Source of the DNA: Diplodia intermedia
Taxonomy: Eukaryota > Ascomycota > Dothideomycetes > Botryosphaeriales > Botryosphaeriaceae
Direction: 5' to 3'
DNA length: 64,000 bases
Assembly (NCBI GenBank): GCA_021495925.1
Contig: JAKEKT010000033.1
Location: 62,001-126,000 of the forward strand
Positions 32,474 to 44,241 of this stretch are shown here, one piece after another. Both the position numbers and the translations under genes were made by a program. The notes under the pieces are model-generated. The model worked only from the letters and a program-made list of their open reading frames with translations. It made no database searches and was not told where the DNA came from. Every line of letters begins with the position of its first letter. The first letter of the stretch is position 1.

Positions 32474-34316
32474 TCATGTCATGGAACGCCTCGCAAAACC
32501 CTCCAAGCTTTGTAGTCGAACTTGACCACTCTCGTCACTGCTTGAATGTATGTATCCAATGCGCACATAGACATTTTTCGCGATCTTCTCCATCTCTTCG
32601 ACCTCCAAGACCTTTTCCATCTCATGGGCGGCTCTAGCATCTGCTTCGAGCCCGTGGAACAGCGTGGCGGTGATACTACTCTTCCACACCATCGTAGGCG
32701 GTGAGTGAAAGAGGACGACGCAGACGAAGAAGAGCGCCGTCATTGCCACGGCGATGCACGGAAGAATGAGCCAGATGTATTGGACGGCGATGATGGTCCG
32801 GATACCGTGCTGTGTGCCCTCGATGAGGACCTCGGCGCATATCTCGTAGCGCAGCCGGTGCGTCAAGGAAGACGCGATGAATTCAAATGAGGGCTGCATG
32901 TTCCACCACCCGTCGGGGTTGAATTCCATCATCTTCAAAGCATTCGGAATATTGCTCTCCGCACTCGAGTCAGTCGAATCCAGAGAACTGTTGATATAAG
33001 GGAGGGGGAAGGTATTGTTGTCCACCACGAATTCTGTTGACTTGTCCAGACCGAGGAGTGGCCAGACGTCTGAGGGTGGCGTAAGGACAAGGCCGGTGTT
33101 GACGGTGTTGTTGCTATTGCGGTTTGCTGAGCTGTTGGGGTCGTACCAGGACCTTATTACAGTTTCCTCCAGGACGCTGTTGGTCACCGTTGAATTGTAT
33201 GCCTGAACACACCAGTAGTACACGCCTTCCCAAGCGGTGTAGTTACCTGGGTTCCTATAGCTAAGCAAGGAGAATTTGGCAATGGCGAAATCAGCCCAAG
33301 CTTCGTAATTCTCGGTCGGCAGAGTGGAGGAGCTAAAAAGCGCGGTACCAGTACCGGGGAGAACATCCGGGTCAATGGCATAATTTAGCGTATGGAGTCC
33401 ATTCGGGAGCGTGTAGTTGCAGACGGGCAAGGGAAAGGATTTGTCGCAGGCTGGTGTTACGGAGCTGGTAATGTTTTTCACATCGCTACAGATAGCGAGA
33501 GAAGAATAAATTGGGAAAGTGCAATTGCCTGTCTTGCAGTCTGTGCTAAGGCGCTGAAGGCCTTGATTTTGTATTGCTGGCTCTGTGTTGTATTCACCAG
33601 AGTATATTGCTGAATAGTACTGGTTGAACAAGGCTCCTTTGGTCGAGTGGTTGCCTTTGCGAGTCGTGAAACAGCGTGGCAATGTCGCTTTTCCGTCAAC
33701 AGATCTTGTGTCCAACGCATTCTGAGTGAGTGGACCGAAGGCAAGCGAGACAAGGCCAATGGCAAAAGCCAGACCGCTCAATGGCCTATGGTCGTTGCTT
33801 TAGTAGAGTTTGTGATGTAAGAGGTAAGTAGACCTTTCGTACTCACCCTCCGCGCCTCTGCCAAAGCAGAGCAATCCCCCCTGTTACGATGTCTCGGCTA
33901 GCATTGTCGAACAATGACATATCAGACAATGGTTTGTGTCGCAGCCGGAGGCGGTGCCACATGATTTGGCTGAGACCCGAACCGAGCGGAACGGCCATGG
34001 CTGCCTTGGTGACGGTGGTCAAGGCTGAGATCGCGGAAGGAATGTTCAAGTTAAATGGAAGAGACGTCGACACTTCCGCGCCATTGTATCTTGCAAGGAT
34101 AGCAACTATCGCGGCCATGCCTCCAACACTGAGACAACATGCCAGAAATTCCCAGAGCCAAGGCCACCGCAATGGGGCGCTGATTCCATGAGATGAGTGG
34201 CTTCCTTCTTTTTTAATCACACGCTCCGGTAAGGGGGAAGAGATCAGTCCATCTGTGGAGCGGCCTGAAAGGCTGAGCAACTCATGGCGGCTCGAATCAG
34301 GAGAAGTGCGTTCCAT
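32474..34316 (-). CDS. DUF3176-type fungal membrane protein
   Basis: This belongs to a large fungal-specific family of unknown function usually annotated DUF3176. The exons on the minus strand are 34316-33847 and 33785-32474, giving 593 residues. Membrane segments appear at about residues 50-77 (LWEFLACCLSVGGMAAIVAIL), 90-120, and 158-180 (LSGLAFAIGLVSLAFGPLTQ), plus a C-terminal one (IWLILPCIAVAMTALFFVCVV). Between the third and last segments is a region of about 350 residues with many N-glycosylation sequons and paired cysteines (DCKTGNCTFP), so it is probably extracellular or luminal. The cytoplasmic tail is acidic. The 61-nt intron is canonical (GTGAGT ... ATAG). Family membership is from the topology and the CKTGNCTF-type motif. 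Function is unknown. Confidence 0.85.
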
Positions 34317-35169
34317 GTGTTTAACAGAAAGAGCATTCAGATATATTCAGAAAATCGAATGTGCATCAAAAGGGCGTCCTTGCTTGTGAATGCGGCGAGA
34401 AAAGATCAAGTGTAGAGACGGATGAAGAGCGAAAACGATCATGCTCTTAAATGCAACTATCCTTACTCCAGCTATCGCGACCATGCCCCACATGCAAATG
34501 ATAGCAGTCTTACTAGATGACGCGTACAATAAGGCTGTGAAAGCCACTCTTCTGACAATCAGCCCTTCTTTTGACTGGAGCAAGGCTGAAGGAGGTGGGG
34601 TCAGGCAGCTCAGTAGTCGTAATTTGCCAAGCTGCGTGCAAAAGCTAAAAATAACTGTTCTAGCCTGACAGTACGTATCTCCTAAGTGGATAAACTCAGA
34701 ACCTCTACTTCTTGACTGCATGGCGGCGCACATGAAAGCGCATGCCAAGAAAGCCTTTGCTTATGCTGTTGTGTAACAAAACCTTGCCGACCAATGAATC
34801 ATGCGCTGACAGAGCGGTTTGTTAATTTCTTATCATCTCCCTCATGCTCAGAACCGCTGAGTGCTGTGGTACGGCTTTCTGGCCTACGAGTAAGGAGCAT
34901 CGCCGGTGCTGCAAAGCTGCTAAGGAAGATAACACAGACGCTTCTCAACCCAGATTGCTCATTATGCATAAATGCTTAATCAGTTCAAACACAAGCAGCA
35001 ACGGAATTCTTGTCTACCCGCAACCATATATCCTTACAATCACCCCAACCCGTACCGTTCCGCACCTCTTCACACACCCCCGCGTTTCCAGTCCAGCCCT
35101 CTCAAACTTCATCCTCCTCTCCTCCTTCAGACCCCATCTTCCCCCCAAAAAGATCACAACACCCATCTC
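34317..35169. other. AT-richer intergenic region
   Basis: About 850 bp between the DUF3176 start and the MON2 3' end. No gene or RNA is seen. From about 35010 the plus strand becomes C-rich (many CCCC and CCAAC runs), which is the mirror of the MON2 3' untranslated region and C-terminal codons. Confidence 0.5.
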
Positions 35170-38100
35170 TCAAAACCCCCCAAACAGCCCCACCCCAACC
35201 CCCTCCAACACCCCCTCCAACGCCCGCACAACCTCCGCATCCCCCTCGTCCCCCCTCCCCGCCACCCCCACCGCCCTAACAACAAGCGGAAACAGCCTCT
35301 GCAGATGCCTCTTCCCCTCGGCGCCGTCCACGCCCTCACTGCTCGGAATGGCGTCGGGCTCGCAATCCAGCGCCGTCGACTCTCTCAGCGCGAAGAGCAG
35401 CTCCTCCCGCTGGCTGTGCGGCTGCGGCATGCGGCCCCGCAGCGGGCGGTCAGCGATGTACGCCTTGATGGGCAGCGCGGCGCGCAGGATGAGGAAGGGT
35501 GCGGCGGCGCGGGCGAGGGCGATGCGTTGGCTGTGCCGCGAGATCTCTTCTTCTTTTTCCGAGGACGAAGAGGTGCGGCGCACCAGAGAGAGGAGCTCGC
35601 GCAGGCAAAAATACGACATGCGAGCGCGGGGCGTGGGCGGCGGGTCGCGCGTGCGGCCGTGGCGCAGCATGTAGAGCGAGGCGAGCGGCGGCGAGGTCGC
35701 AAAGTCCAGTGGGAGCTCCTCGATGGATGGCGGGTGGATGAGCGAGTTGTGGAAGAGGGTCGACGTGTAGGCGCGGCGGGTGGCGTCGGGTATGTACGAG
35801 GCGCCCAGGCCGGGCGTGATGATGTCGCGGAGCGTCGTCAACGACTTGATGTCGAAGGCTTCGTCTTCGAGGATCACGGCGGGCGAGGGCGCTGCGGCAG
35901 GGTCGGCATGGGCGATGCCGCTGGCGATGGCTACGATCTCTTGCCAGATAGGAACCATTTGTTCGTGGTTGATGGAGAGACTCTGCGCGTTGGCGAGGAT
36001 GGGACCCAGGATATTTAGGGATGTTGTGGTGGCTTTCTGCCATATGCTCGGGGCTTTGCCTTGGACCTTCCAGTCATACTTCAGGCGGATTGGAATTACG
36101 AGACTTTGCAAGGCAACAAGCAGCGCGCTGTTGGCGTAAAGCTCCGTACCCTTGATGTGATCTGTGACGAGCTTTTGGATGAGGTCCATGGACGCCTTGC
36201 TGATGGCGACAAAGGTGTTACCATCCTTTGTCCCAATTGGCGGAGGCCTCCCAAAAGGCAAAGCAGTGAAGTCGGCTAGGAGCCTCACAACGATTGTTGG
36301 TGCGCCTTCAAAGTCTGTCTTGATGACCTTGATACCCTCAAGAACTGCTTTTTGTAAGGGAGTTAAGATGTCCCTGTCCGATGTGTATGTGTCCTTCTCT
36401 TCGGTAACAACACAGGTCTGAAGGTTCGATGCAACCTTGGAAAGTGCATCTGTATCCAGCTCCTTGCCAATGAGGCGGTAGAACTCTCGGAAGCAACGCA
36501 CGTAGGCTAGATAGGCTTCATGATTGCTGACATTGGATGGGTAATTTTCTTGACGGCTGGGCGACCCTTCAAGCCAGATTTTGGACGCTTTCTGGACTGC
36601 GCCCTCGTCAATAGCCTTTGCGGACTCGAGCTTGCTCAGCAGGCCAGAGATGGCATCGTAAGTGACTGCATTGACGGCCTGTGACCCACAAGATAGATAC
36701 TGCCGAAAGTAATCCAACATGGACTCCCAAAGTGATGAGAAACGAGGCGCACCGAGAATACTTTCCGGGTAGGCACTGAAAAGCTTGACAAGTCCGTTGA
36801 GGATGATATGACTTGTCTCCACCCAAGAATGAGCCTCTTCAGGGTCCGCGTTGGTGGAGCGGAAGGCCAGATGTTGTTTAATATCGAAGTCTAGCAGACG
36901 GAACATAATCACCCGGAGACAAAGGTTCCATGATGCAGGCGACAGTTGGTCTCCATAGTTGTCGAAAATACGGAGAAGGGTATGAAGGGTCCCGTTTCTG
37001 ACGTCTCCTCTGCGGTCATGTGCAATGGTAGCAATGCGTTCCAGCAGATGCAGCCACATGGCGGGAATCGACTGAGTTTTCACGCCTTCCTGGATTTGCT
37101 CTTCCGGATTCTCAACATCGATGGATTTGGTTGCAAGCTCTTCCATGGCTGTTGCGTCTGCGCGTCCATGGAGATAGTCTGAAACATTCCAAAAGAAGGT
37201 AATAGTCTAACGAAGAAGTTAGCACACCTCCTTCGGATTTGGAAAAGCTAGACTTACAGTCAGGGAAATATTCAGGTCCTCCCCTTGATCGCAGAAGAAG
37301 TACAGCAAGTCCAGGAGCAAGAAGATGGCATCATCAGGGATGGAAGTCAGGAAATCGGAGCAGACCAGTTGTACAGAACTGAAAGCCAGCCTTCCCAGGT
37401 TTGTTGCTATCATCTCCGATGACCTGGGGGTGCTGGTCAAGTTTGTAGAGTCCCCATTCGACTTTCCATCCTGTATATTGGTACCGAATCCAACAAAGAC
37501 GCTGCGCGTAAGCAGGAAAACAAGATTCCAGCCCACTTGAAGAGAGTCGCCGCACTGTTCCAGGACGCTCTTGAGCGCGTCAAGGACAACCACATGGACT
37601 TCAATGTCGGTCTCATCAAGCTCATCTTCAGGACCGTTGGCGCCTTCGTAAAGGGAGTCCACCACCACTTGGAGCGCTGAAAGAACCCTGGCATGGATCT
37701 CGTTCTTCAGTGGTTGGTCTTCCGCCTGAGTTTCCTTGGCAACATCCTGAACCAGACCGCTAAGCACGTCTATTGCAAGAAGGCGTACGGAACTGGTGAC
37801 ACCTGGATTGCTCGCAACAGACACCAGTGCCTTTATTAGCAACGACCAACCGCTGACATCTGGGTCAAAACTGATGAGTCGGTTAGCATTGAGCGTGCCG
37901 AGATCGCCAAGTTTCCTCAGTGAGAAGACATAATCCTGAACATGCAGCTCAGTCTTGATGCTGATCCCAAAGTTGCTCAGCTTCTTTTCCCCAAGGTTCG
38001 GTGTTGATGCTCCTTGATTCGCGCCTGCACGATTGGGCTTTCCTTCAAGCAGCGTGCATAATGATGTCAGCACTTGAACGAACGACTCGTTCGGAAAATC

Positions 38101-40583
38101 CACAGTGCTCTCAAAGAGCCGCGATGCTGCAGATTGAACAGCAGCGACCTCCGGACCCATAATCTGAGCTATGGCAACTCCGTCGTAGCGATTTCCTCTG
38201 CGGTCTCGGCCGCTACTTGTGGAGTTGGCTGCTGCCATGATCATGTCTGCCTGTTGCAAGGTCTCGAACACAATTGACCATGCCGATTCGAGGGTCGGTC
38301 CAAGCGCAATCGCCAAATTCAGCAGCGCTCTCAGACAAAGCAAATTCCGCGTGCTGAGAGTTGGCGGCCCCGATTCCATTGACACTCGCCTGCTCTTATC
38401 GGATCCCTGATTGACGAGACTGTCCACACTCAGCAACCCTCCCTTATTGTTGTACATTGTTGGCGTCTCGGCGCCTGGAGTCTTAGGGTTAGAGACCGTC
38501 GCCGTGAAGATAGTCGGTGGCACGGCTGCTTTCCCGAGTGTTGTTAGGAATGCATCCCGAGGTGTGGAGAGACGCAAAAGTCCAGCAATCTGGGTGAACT
38601 TTTGGATTGACCGTACTAAGTCATGGTAGTAGTCGTTGTCAAGGGCAGCATTAAGAAAAGTCGAGCATGTAGCAAGCACGGCTGGCCAACACTCATTGAT
38701 GGCTTCAGCAGTCATTTTGATGGCTTCCTCAGCTGGATTGTTCTTCAGCTCTAACGGATTAACAGGGACAGTTCGTCGTCTGAATGACTGGGACCTAGCC
38801 ATCCTGCTTTTGGGTTTCTCCTCGTTGGGCGTGCTAGGACGTTCTTGATTTGCGGCTGCATCACCCTTTGCTTTCTTCTTGCGGCCTTCCTTGTGTACGG
38901 TCAGAGGAAGGATGAATTTGGCGAGACTCTCGGAGAAATTATTGATACAGCTCAAGACCAGGCTGTAAATGTAAGTCTCGGGTAAAGCGGGAGGTTCCTG
39001 CTTGTCCAGGTGATCCATACATGGGATACGCATGGTGCTCCATTGTGTACTGATCCCCGGAACGCTCGACGTGCTTGGTGCTCCGCCGATAATCCCGACA
39101 GCTCCAGCTTCGAGCGCAACCTGAGCGTCGGGTAAGACCTCTTCTTCAGGAGGTGCATTTACCGGAGCGGTGGAGTGCTGACCAAGCCCAATGACGGTGG
39201 GCTTCTCGGTAGAGAGACGGACGAAGACGGCGAGATTGTCTCGAATAACTGGCTTCTTGCCTTCTTGAGAATCGTACTGGGCGTAAATCTGGATGATGAG
39301 ATTGGGGTCCGAGTAGACATTTCGGAATACCTCCATGCACATGGCGCGCTTCCATGGAGCTGCGGCATCGGGATCAAGCATATGATTCAACAGGCCCAAT
39401 GCCATTTCGCATTCCGAGGGCACTATGGCCAGATGTTGTCTGATGATCAGGTTGAAGATTCGCATGATCCGAAGAGTAATTGAAAAGCTCAGCCGTTCGG
39501 AAAGACTTTTGATGACGAGCGGCATGATGTGTGTACGGAGAATGAATGCTTGCTCGGCATGAGACAGGAAGAGGCTACCATGATTGCTCAAGACTGCTTC
39601 GACCAGCTCGAGCCCAGAAGCTTGTGAAATTGCCGAGAAGCGAATTGACTGTGGCTTGCTGCCTTCAATCAAGAGGCAGATATCGCGGAAGACCTGTAGG
39701 GTGTTGGAAAACGAGCGAGCGTGTCATAGAGTAACGGCGTACCTTGTAAGCATCATTGGCGGAAGGCCGCACAGAGATATTGCCTTCATCTCCACGGACC
39801 TCTGTCACCGTGGGGATTTGCAATTGTTTCTCTGGAATTGCCATGTCAGCAATGTCGTGGTAGGAGGGCGGGTCATCATACCGTCTTCGACGACGACTTT
39901 TTCGAAGGTCGAAATGACTAGCTGCTGCAAGGTAGCGGCAGCAGTTGCACTTGCGACGGGATTTTTGGCAGTTTGCAAAGTCGAGCACACCTGCAGCACA
40001 CTCGACAAAAGCTCGCCGCGGACCTCGTCGGAGTAGTTCTGGATGAGCGAAGGCAGTGCTTGCAGGATCTTGAGCTGGATGTCCAGACCTGGAGCATCAT
40101 CAGTACCGGGCTTGGCAGTGGACATCAAAGTAACTACTCAATTGGCTAGAATCGCGGAAGCCGTCTAGCACCTCTTTCAGCCTGCCGCGAGGCACAGCGC
40201 GCATGACAATGAGGCGCTGCAGGCACACGACGGCGGACCCGGCGAATTTGGCATTCTGCGTCTGGCAGGCCTTGACGAAGGGGTCGATGAAGGCGGTGCG
40301 GCGGCTCAGGTCTCTTCCAGCATCAGTCAGGCAGGCACAATTACACACGCCAGACAGTACCAACCGGCAGCTAGCTGGGTCTCCGAGGTCGAGGGCAGCG
40401 CCCGCAGTTCCTGCAGCGATTTGTCGGCCGCCTGCGGAAAGAAGCTCGAGTCAGCCGGGAATGCACAGCGGCCAGGTTGCAGCCTTGGGAGGAGTGCAAA
40501 CGCACATTGCGCAGGTCGGGGTTTTTCCTCTTGGACTCGTTGACGAGATTGGCCAGCTCGCCGGACAGGATCTGGGCGGTCAT
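35170..40583 (-). CDS. MON2: Mon2, large Golgi/endosome trafficking scaffold
   Basis: Mon2 is a large HEAT-repeat protein related to Sec7/BIG Arf exchange factors but lacking the Sec7 domain. With Dop1 and the flippase Neo1 it acts in endosome-to-Golgi recycling. The exons on the minus strand are 40583-40506, 40431-40365, 40311-40138, 40088-39882, 39831-39743, 39693-37258 and 37206-35170, giving 1695 residues, the usual size. The N-terminus ILSGELANLVNESKRKNPDLRNAADKSLQELRAL is the DCB domain. LDIQLKILQALPSLIQNYS and the block VFRDICLLIEGS to EVFRNVYSDPNLI form the HUS region. The junction SLTTITFFWNVSDYL marks the C-terminal HEAT region. A basic Ser-rich linker holds KSRMARSQSFRRR. The gene is read divergently from MMS2, 331 bp apart. 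The last 150 codons are unusually GC-rich with a variable Arg/Ala/Glu composition. Confidence 0.95.
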
Positions 40584-40914
40584 GGCCTCGTTGGGCAGAC
40601 TGGCGGCATTTGGAGGTTGTGAGGTGTGCTTGCGTGGCTTCACTTGTGCTGCGACACGTGAAGCACTGGCGCCGGCGAGAGGGCGCCAAGCCACACCCCT
40701 GCCCGCCCACCCGCCCCAAGTGGGCTGTTGCTCGCTCTCCCAAACAGCACCATCACCGCCCGTCCACCAGCCCTGCCCCACGCTGCCTCTGCCCACTGCG
40801 CAAATCTGATCGTTGCGCCCATCCCCGCATCCCCTGTCCCCACGCCGCTCGCCCGCCCGCCTCTGCCGACCGCTCCTCCGCCTCCCAAACTCCCGCCTTA
40901 CCCCGCCGCACACC
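40584..40914. promoter_or_regulatory. bidirectional promoter region, MON2 / MMS2
   Basis: These 331 bp separate divergent start codons. On the plus strand the part nearest MMS2 is C-rich. No TATA box is evident. Confidence 0.5.
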
Positions 40915-41517
40915 ATGGGCGCCAAAGTGCCGCGCAACTTCCGCCTGCTGGAAGAGCTGGAGAAGGGCGAGAAGGGCCTCGGTGCTGAGGCCTGCTCCTA
41001 CGGTCTGGAGAATGGCGACGACCTGCTCATGTCCAACTGGAACGGCACCATTCTTGGCCCTCCCCACGTGCGTCCCTCCGCCTCCGCAGCCCTGCTTTCC
41101 GGTGCTTGCCCAAGCTAAGACGTGATCCACAGAGCGTGCACGAGAACCGCATATACAGCGTCAAGATCCACTGCGGCGAGCAGTACCCCGACGTCCCGCC
41201 CGAGGTGACCTTTGTGTCCAAGATCAACGTGCCCTGCGTGAACCAGAGCAACGGCAAGGTACGGGCGCACCATACTTTGGGGAGAGGAGCAACAGATTGG
41301 CTAAAGGAAGGATGATTGCAGGTCGACCCCTCCAAGCTCCCTTGCTTGATGCAGTGGAAGCGGGACTTCACCATGGAGACGATTCTCATTGAGCTGAGGA
41401 GGTAAGAGGAACCGGATCCCCGTTGTATCGAGCGCTTGCTAAGAACGATATGTCAGGTACATGGCTCTGCCGCAGCACAAGAAGCTGCCCCAGCCCCCGG
41501 AGGGCTCCAGCTACTAG
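40915..41517 (+). CDS. MMS2: ubiquitin-conjugating enzyme variant Mms2
   Basis: Mms2 is the catalytically inactive UEV partner of Ubc13. The heterodimer builds Lys63-linked chains, for example on PCNA in error-free damage bypass. The exons are 40915-41067, 41133-41258, 41322-41401 and 41457-41517, giving 139 residues, the standard UEV length. The sequence MGAKVPRNFRLLEELEKGEKG, WNGTILGPPHSVHENRIYS and CGEQYPDVPPEVTFVSKINV are diagnostic. Where an active E2 would have HPN and a catalytic Cys the protein reads PCVNQSNGKVDPSKLPCLMQWKRD, with no catalytic Cys context, as expected for a UEV. All three introns are canonical. The C-terminus PPEGSSY is usual for fungi. Confidence 0.96.
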
Positions 41518-42004
41518 ACGGCTGCTACAACATGATCCGAAACGATGCGCAGCTCAGGCATCCTTGTGTTGGAACGGCGCTTTACATTTGGAAGGGATGC
41601 AGCCTCCGGTTCGGTGCGGCCACTGGAACTCTTCAATGTCTTTTCATGAACGAACCCACTGCATGGGCGTGGAGTTTTGGGGCTTGACGGAGAATGTGCA
41701 ACGAGATAAGGTGGAATTCAATTACATTACAGTATATGGCTTTCGGCGCTCGAACTAGGCTTGGGTGCTTGTCAGTCAAATAATTGACCACCACTGATTT
41801 CTGACTATAAGTCTGTGTTGCTCACCTTGCACAGCGATGCGTTCTCCCCGAAGGATGCAACAGATTTCGTTTTCACAGGGGGCCGCAACACATATGACCT
41901 CATAGCCACGTGACCGCGCGATTCCCGGCCGGACCAAAACCTCCGACCTCTACCTATCTATACGAACCCAAGTCCAAGGCACACATGGCCAGACCAACAC
42001 ATGC
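41518..42004. other. intergenic region, MMS2 to LYR gene
   Basis: About 490 bp between co-oriented genes. No gene is recognised. Around 41890-41920 there is a CACGTGACCGCG sequence that could be a bHLH site for the next gene. Confidence 0.45.
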
Positions 42005-43134
42005 ATGCCGGCCTTTGTGGTTCCCGCGCGCTCCGGAGCACATCGCATAGCTGGTAAGCGTGTTCATCTCTCCCAGTCCCTTAAAAATTATTCTTCCTTC
42101 CTCACGCCCCAAAAAAAAATTACTAACACGGATACCCAGCGATCGCGCTCTACCGCGCCCTCCTCACGCAATGCTCGCCGGCGGCCACGCCCTCGCTCCC
42201 GCTGGCTGACGACCAGCGCGCCGCGCTGCGCAACGTCATCCGCAACAAGTTCCGGCGCAACCGCCACGTGCACTCGACGCGCCACCTCAAGCTGAGCTTC
42301 ACGGCCGGCTACGAGCTGCTCGACGCGCTGGACCAAGCATCCTCCGCCACCACCACCACAAACGCCGACAACGCCAACGCCAACGCAACAGCCTCAGCAA
42401 CAGCCCTCCTAACCGACCTCCTCGCCACCGCCCCCGCGCACCTCACCCGCTCCCCCGACGCCCCCCGCGGCGGCGGCCCCACCCGCCTCTCGCCCTCGCC
42501 CGAAGCCTGCCTGCCGCGGGCCGCGCGCGTGCTCGCGACGCGGCCGCGCCCGGCCAGCGCCCTCGGCGGCACCGGCGTGCGCCGCGTGCCGCGGCTCGTC
42601 TCGGCCAACCTGTTCCCCATGCTGCGCCTGGGCCGCCCGCAGCCGCGCAGCCTGTCGCGCGTGCTGACGGACAAGATCAAGCAGCGCCAGCGCCGGCTCG
42701 ACCTGCGCAAGGAGGCCCAGGACTATCGCGCCGTGCTGGCGAGGGGCGAGGACGTGTGGGATCGGTTGGTCGCGGTGGCGAGGGAGGAGGGGGAGGGGGA
42801 GGAGGAGGGTGGAGAGGATGAGGGAGGGGTGGAGGAGGGGGAGGAGGCGTCGTGGGAGGATGAGCCGGCGAGGATGGCGAGGATTATCTCGGCGCAGTTG
42901 GGGGCGCAGAAGAGGGAGACGGAGGCGTTGGTTGAGCGCATGCAGGGGATTGTGGATAAGGAGGAGGCGTTGGCTGGGGTGGAGAGGGAGGCGAGGAAGA
43001 AGAGGAGGGAGGTGGCGAGGATGGGGAAGAAGAGGGCGGAGGACGTAGAGAAGATTTCTGGGAAGAAGGGAGGTGGTGGTGGTGGTGGTGGTCGGGGGGC
43101 GGTGGGTCGTAGGACTGGGAGGAAGCCGGTTTGA
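42005..43134 (+). CDS. LYR-motif mitochondrial protein (DUF1763-like)
   Basis: This protein has an N-terminal LYR motif in AIALYRALLTQC, the mark of the small Complex1_LYR family that binds acyl-ACP and aids mitochondrial Fe-S or ribosome assembly. The exons are 42005-42053 and 42140-43134, giving 347 residues. The LYR helix is followed by LRNVIRNKFRRNRHVHSTRH and LKLSFTAGYELLDAL, matching the fungal group annotated DUF1763. The middle is Ala/Thr/Asn-rich. A second conserved stretch PRLVSANLFPMLRLGRPQPRSLSRVL precedes a long charged coiled-coil-like tail rich in Glu, Arg and Lys with a run of Gly near the end. The length is much greater than single-domain LYR proteins. Two ATGs lie close together (42001 and 42005), and only 42005 is in frame. 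The exact partner complex is unknown. Confidence 0.75.
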
Positions 43135-43575
43135 GGGAGTGGGGGTTGTGGAAATGGATGTGGTGTCAAATGAATGCATCGTGATTATTAATGTGTCAGA
43201 AGCCATATTGTGCCTAGGCTAATGCCAAAACTAACTTTTCCCTTCCCGAATCATCCCAGATACGCATGACCCGTGGATTGTAAACCAAATCTGTCTTTTG
43301 TGCTCGCCGGGCCTTCCTCCAATCGCAACATCAAAAGTCCCAATGAATTCCATGTACTTTTTCCCAACCAGGTGGAAATAGAGCAATAGCCATGATGGTC
43401 GATCGTTGCAGTTCCATGGCCGATTCATTTCTTCTATTGGAAGATCGTTTGGATGTTTGCTGAACAACTCCGGGGATTTGGCTTCTTCTTAGGTCTGAAA
43501 TTTCCGAACGGCCGTGATAGAGTTGTAGCTAGGTCGACTCAGGCATTCCTCCTTGGCCGTCGTGTCTTTTGATTA
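43135..43575. other. intergenic region between convergent LYR and BTB genes
   Basis: About 440 bp with no recognised gene. A short minus-strand frame (43231-43467) has no family resemblance. It marks the boundary between housekeeping genes and the BTB array. Confidence 0.5.
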
Positions 43576-44241
43576 TCAGTAGAATTCGCAACGCTCAGGC
43601 TTGTACTTTTTGAACTTGTCGTGATCGTTGCAGTCAATAAAAAGCTCGGTTGTGGCCTTGGCTACGTCCCGGAAAAACTCCAATGGTGCATCTGTTGCAT
43701 CTGCGTTGTCTTCTGGGTCAAACCAATATGGTTTCGCCCAGTACGCCCAGAATCTCACGTAGAGGCGGCGATATGGATCGGAAGGTGGAAGAGCATTGTA
43801 TAGTGTTTTCGCGTGGTCGGCTGCTATTTCGTGATCGATGGACTGGAATGCGATATCCACGCAGGCTTCTTTGAACTTCCGATCGAGCAGCTTGTCGCCG
43901 AGCAGATAAACCCCAAGGAACAAGTCCCAGTCAATTTTCTCGTAGTCGTTCTCCTCATCCTCATGCTTCAAGAACAGTTGGTCAGAGTAGAGCCACTGAA
44001 CATAGACGTCGAAGCATTCCGGGGTGTCCTCTGGTAACTCGACACGGCGCTCGCGAGCTTCCTTCCAGTTGCCGTTACAGGCCTTACGGAAGAACGGCGA
44101 AGAGGAGCAGAGGAGGTCCTTGTGGATGTCGTACTTTTGCTGCTTTTTGCCGACGACGATTTCGATGATTCCGCTCTTGAAGGTGGTGGAAGTGAGAGCA
44201 GACCGCTTCTTCACGCCGTTGGCCGGATCCTTCTTCGTCAT
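43576..44241 (-). CDS. BTB/POZ domain protein, array copy 1
   Basis: BTB/POZ proteins dimerise and often act as adaptors for cullin-3 ubiquitin ligases or in transcription. This copy is intronless, 221 residues. The BTB fold spans about residues 22-120: SGIIEIVVGKKQQKYDIHKDLLCSSSPFFRKAC is the start and core (the H-K-D-L-L-C-S-S-S-P-F-F motif is diagnostic), ELPEDTPECFDVYVQWLY the second half. It is followed by LLGDKLLDRKFKEACVDIAF and the family-specific YRRLYVRFWAYWAK and APLEFFRDVAK blocks shared with its neighbours. It ends PERCEFY and lacks the full C/H motif found in copies 2, 4 and 5. A TATATATA element at about 44336-44346 lies 95 bp upstream. There is no MATH, kelch or DNA-binding domain. 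Confidence 0.9.
   Translation of the reverse strand: MTKKDPANGVKKRSALTSTTFKSGIIEIVVGKKQQKYDIHKDLLCSSSPFFRKACNGNWKEARERRVELPEDTPECFDVYVQWLYSDQLFLKHEDEENDYEKIDWDLFLGVYLLGDKLLDRKFKEACVDIAFQSIDHEIAADHAKTLYNALPPSDPYRRLYVRFWAYWAKPYWFDPEDNADATDAPLEFFRDVAKATTELFIDCNDHDKFKKYKPERCEFY

Noticed and set aside
42409..43206. 265-codon minus-strand frame opposite the LYR gene
   Set aside because: Leu/Pro/Arg-rich antisense of the purine-rich LYR tail, with no independent support.
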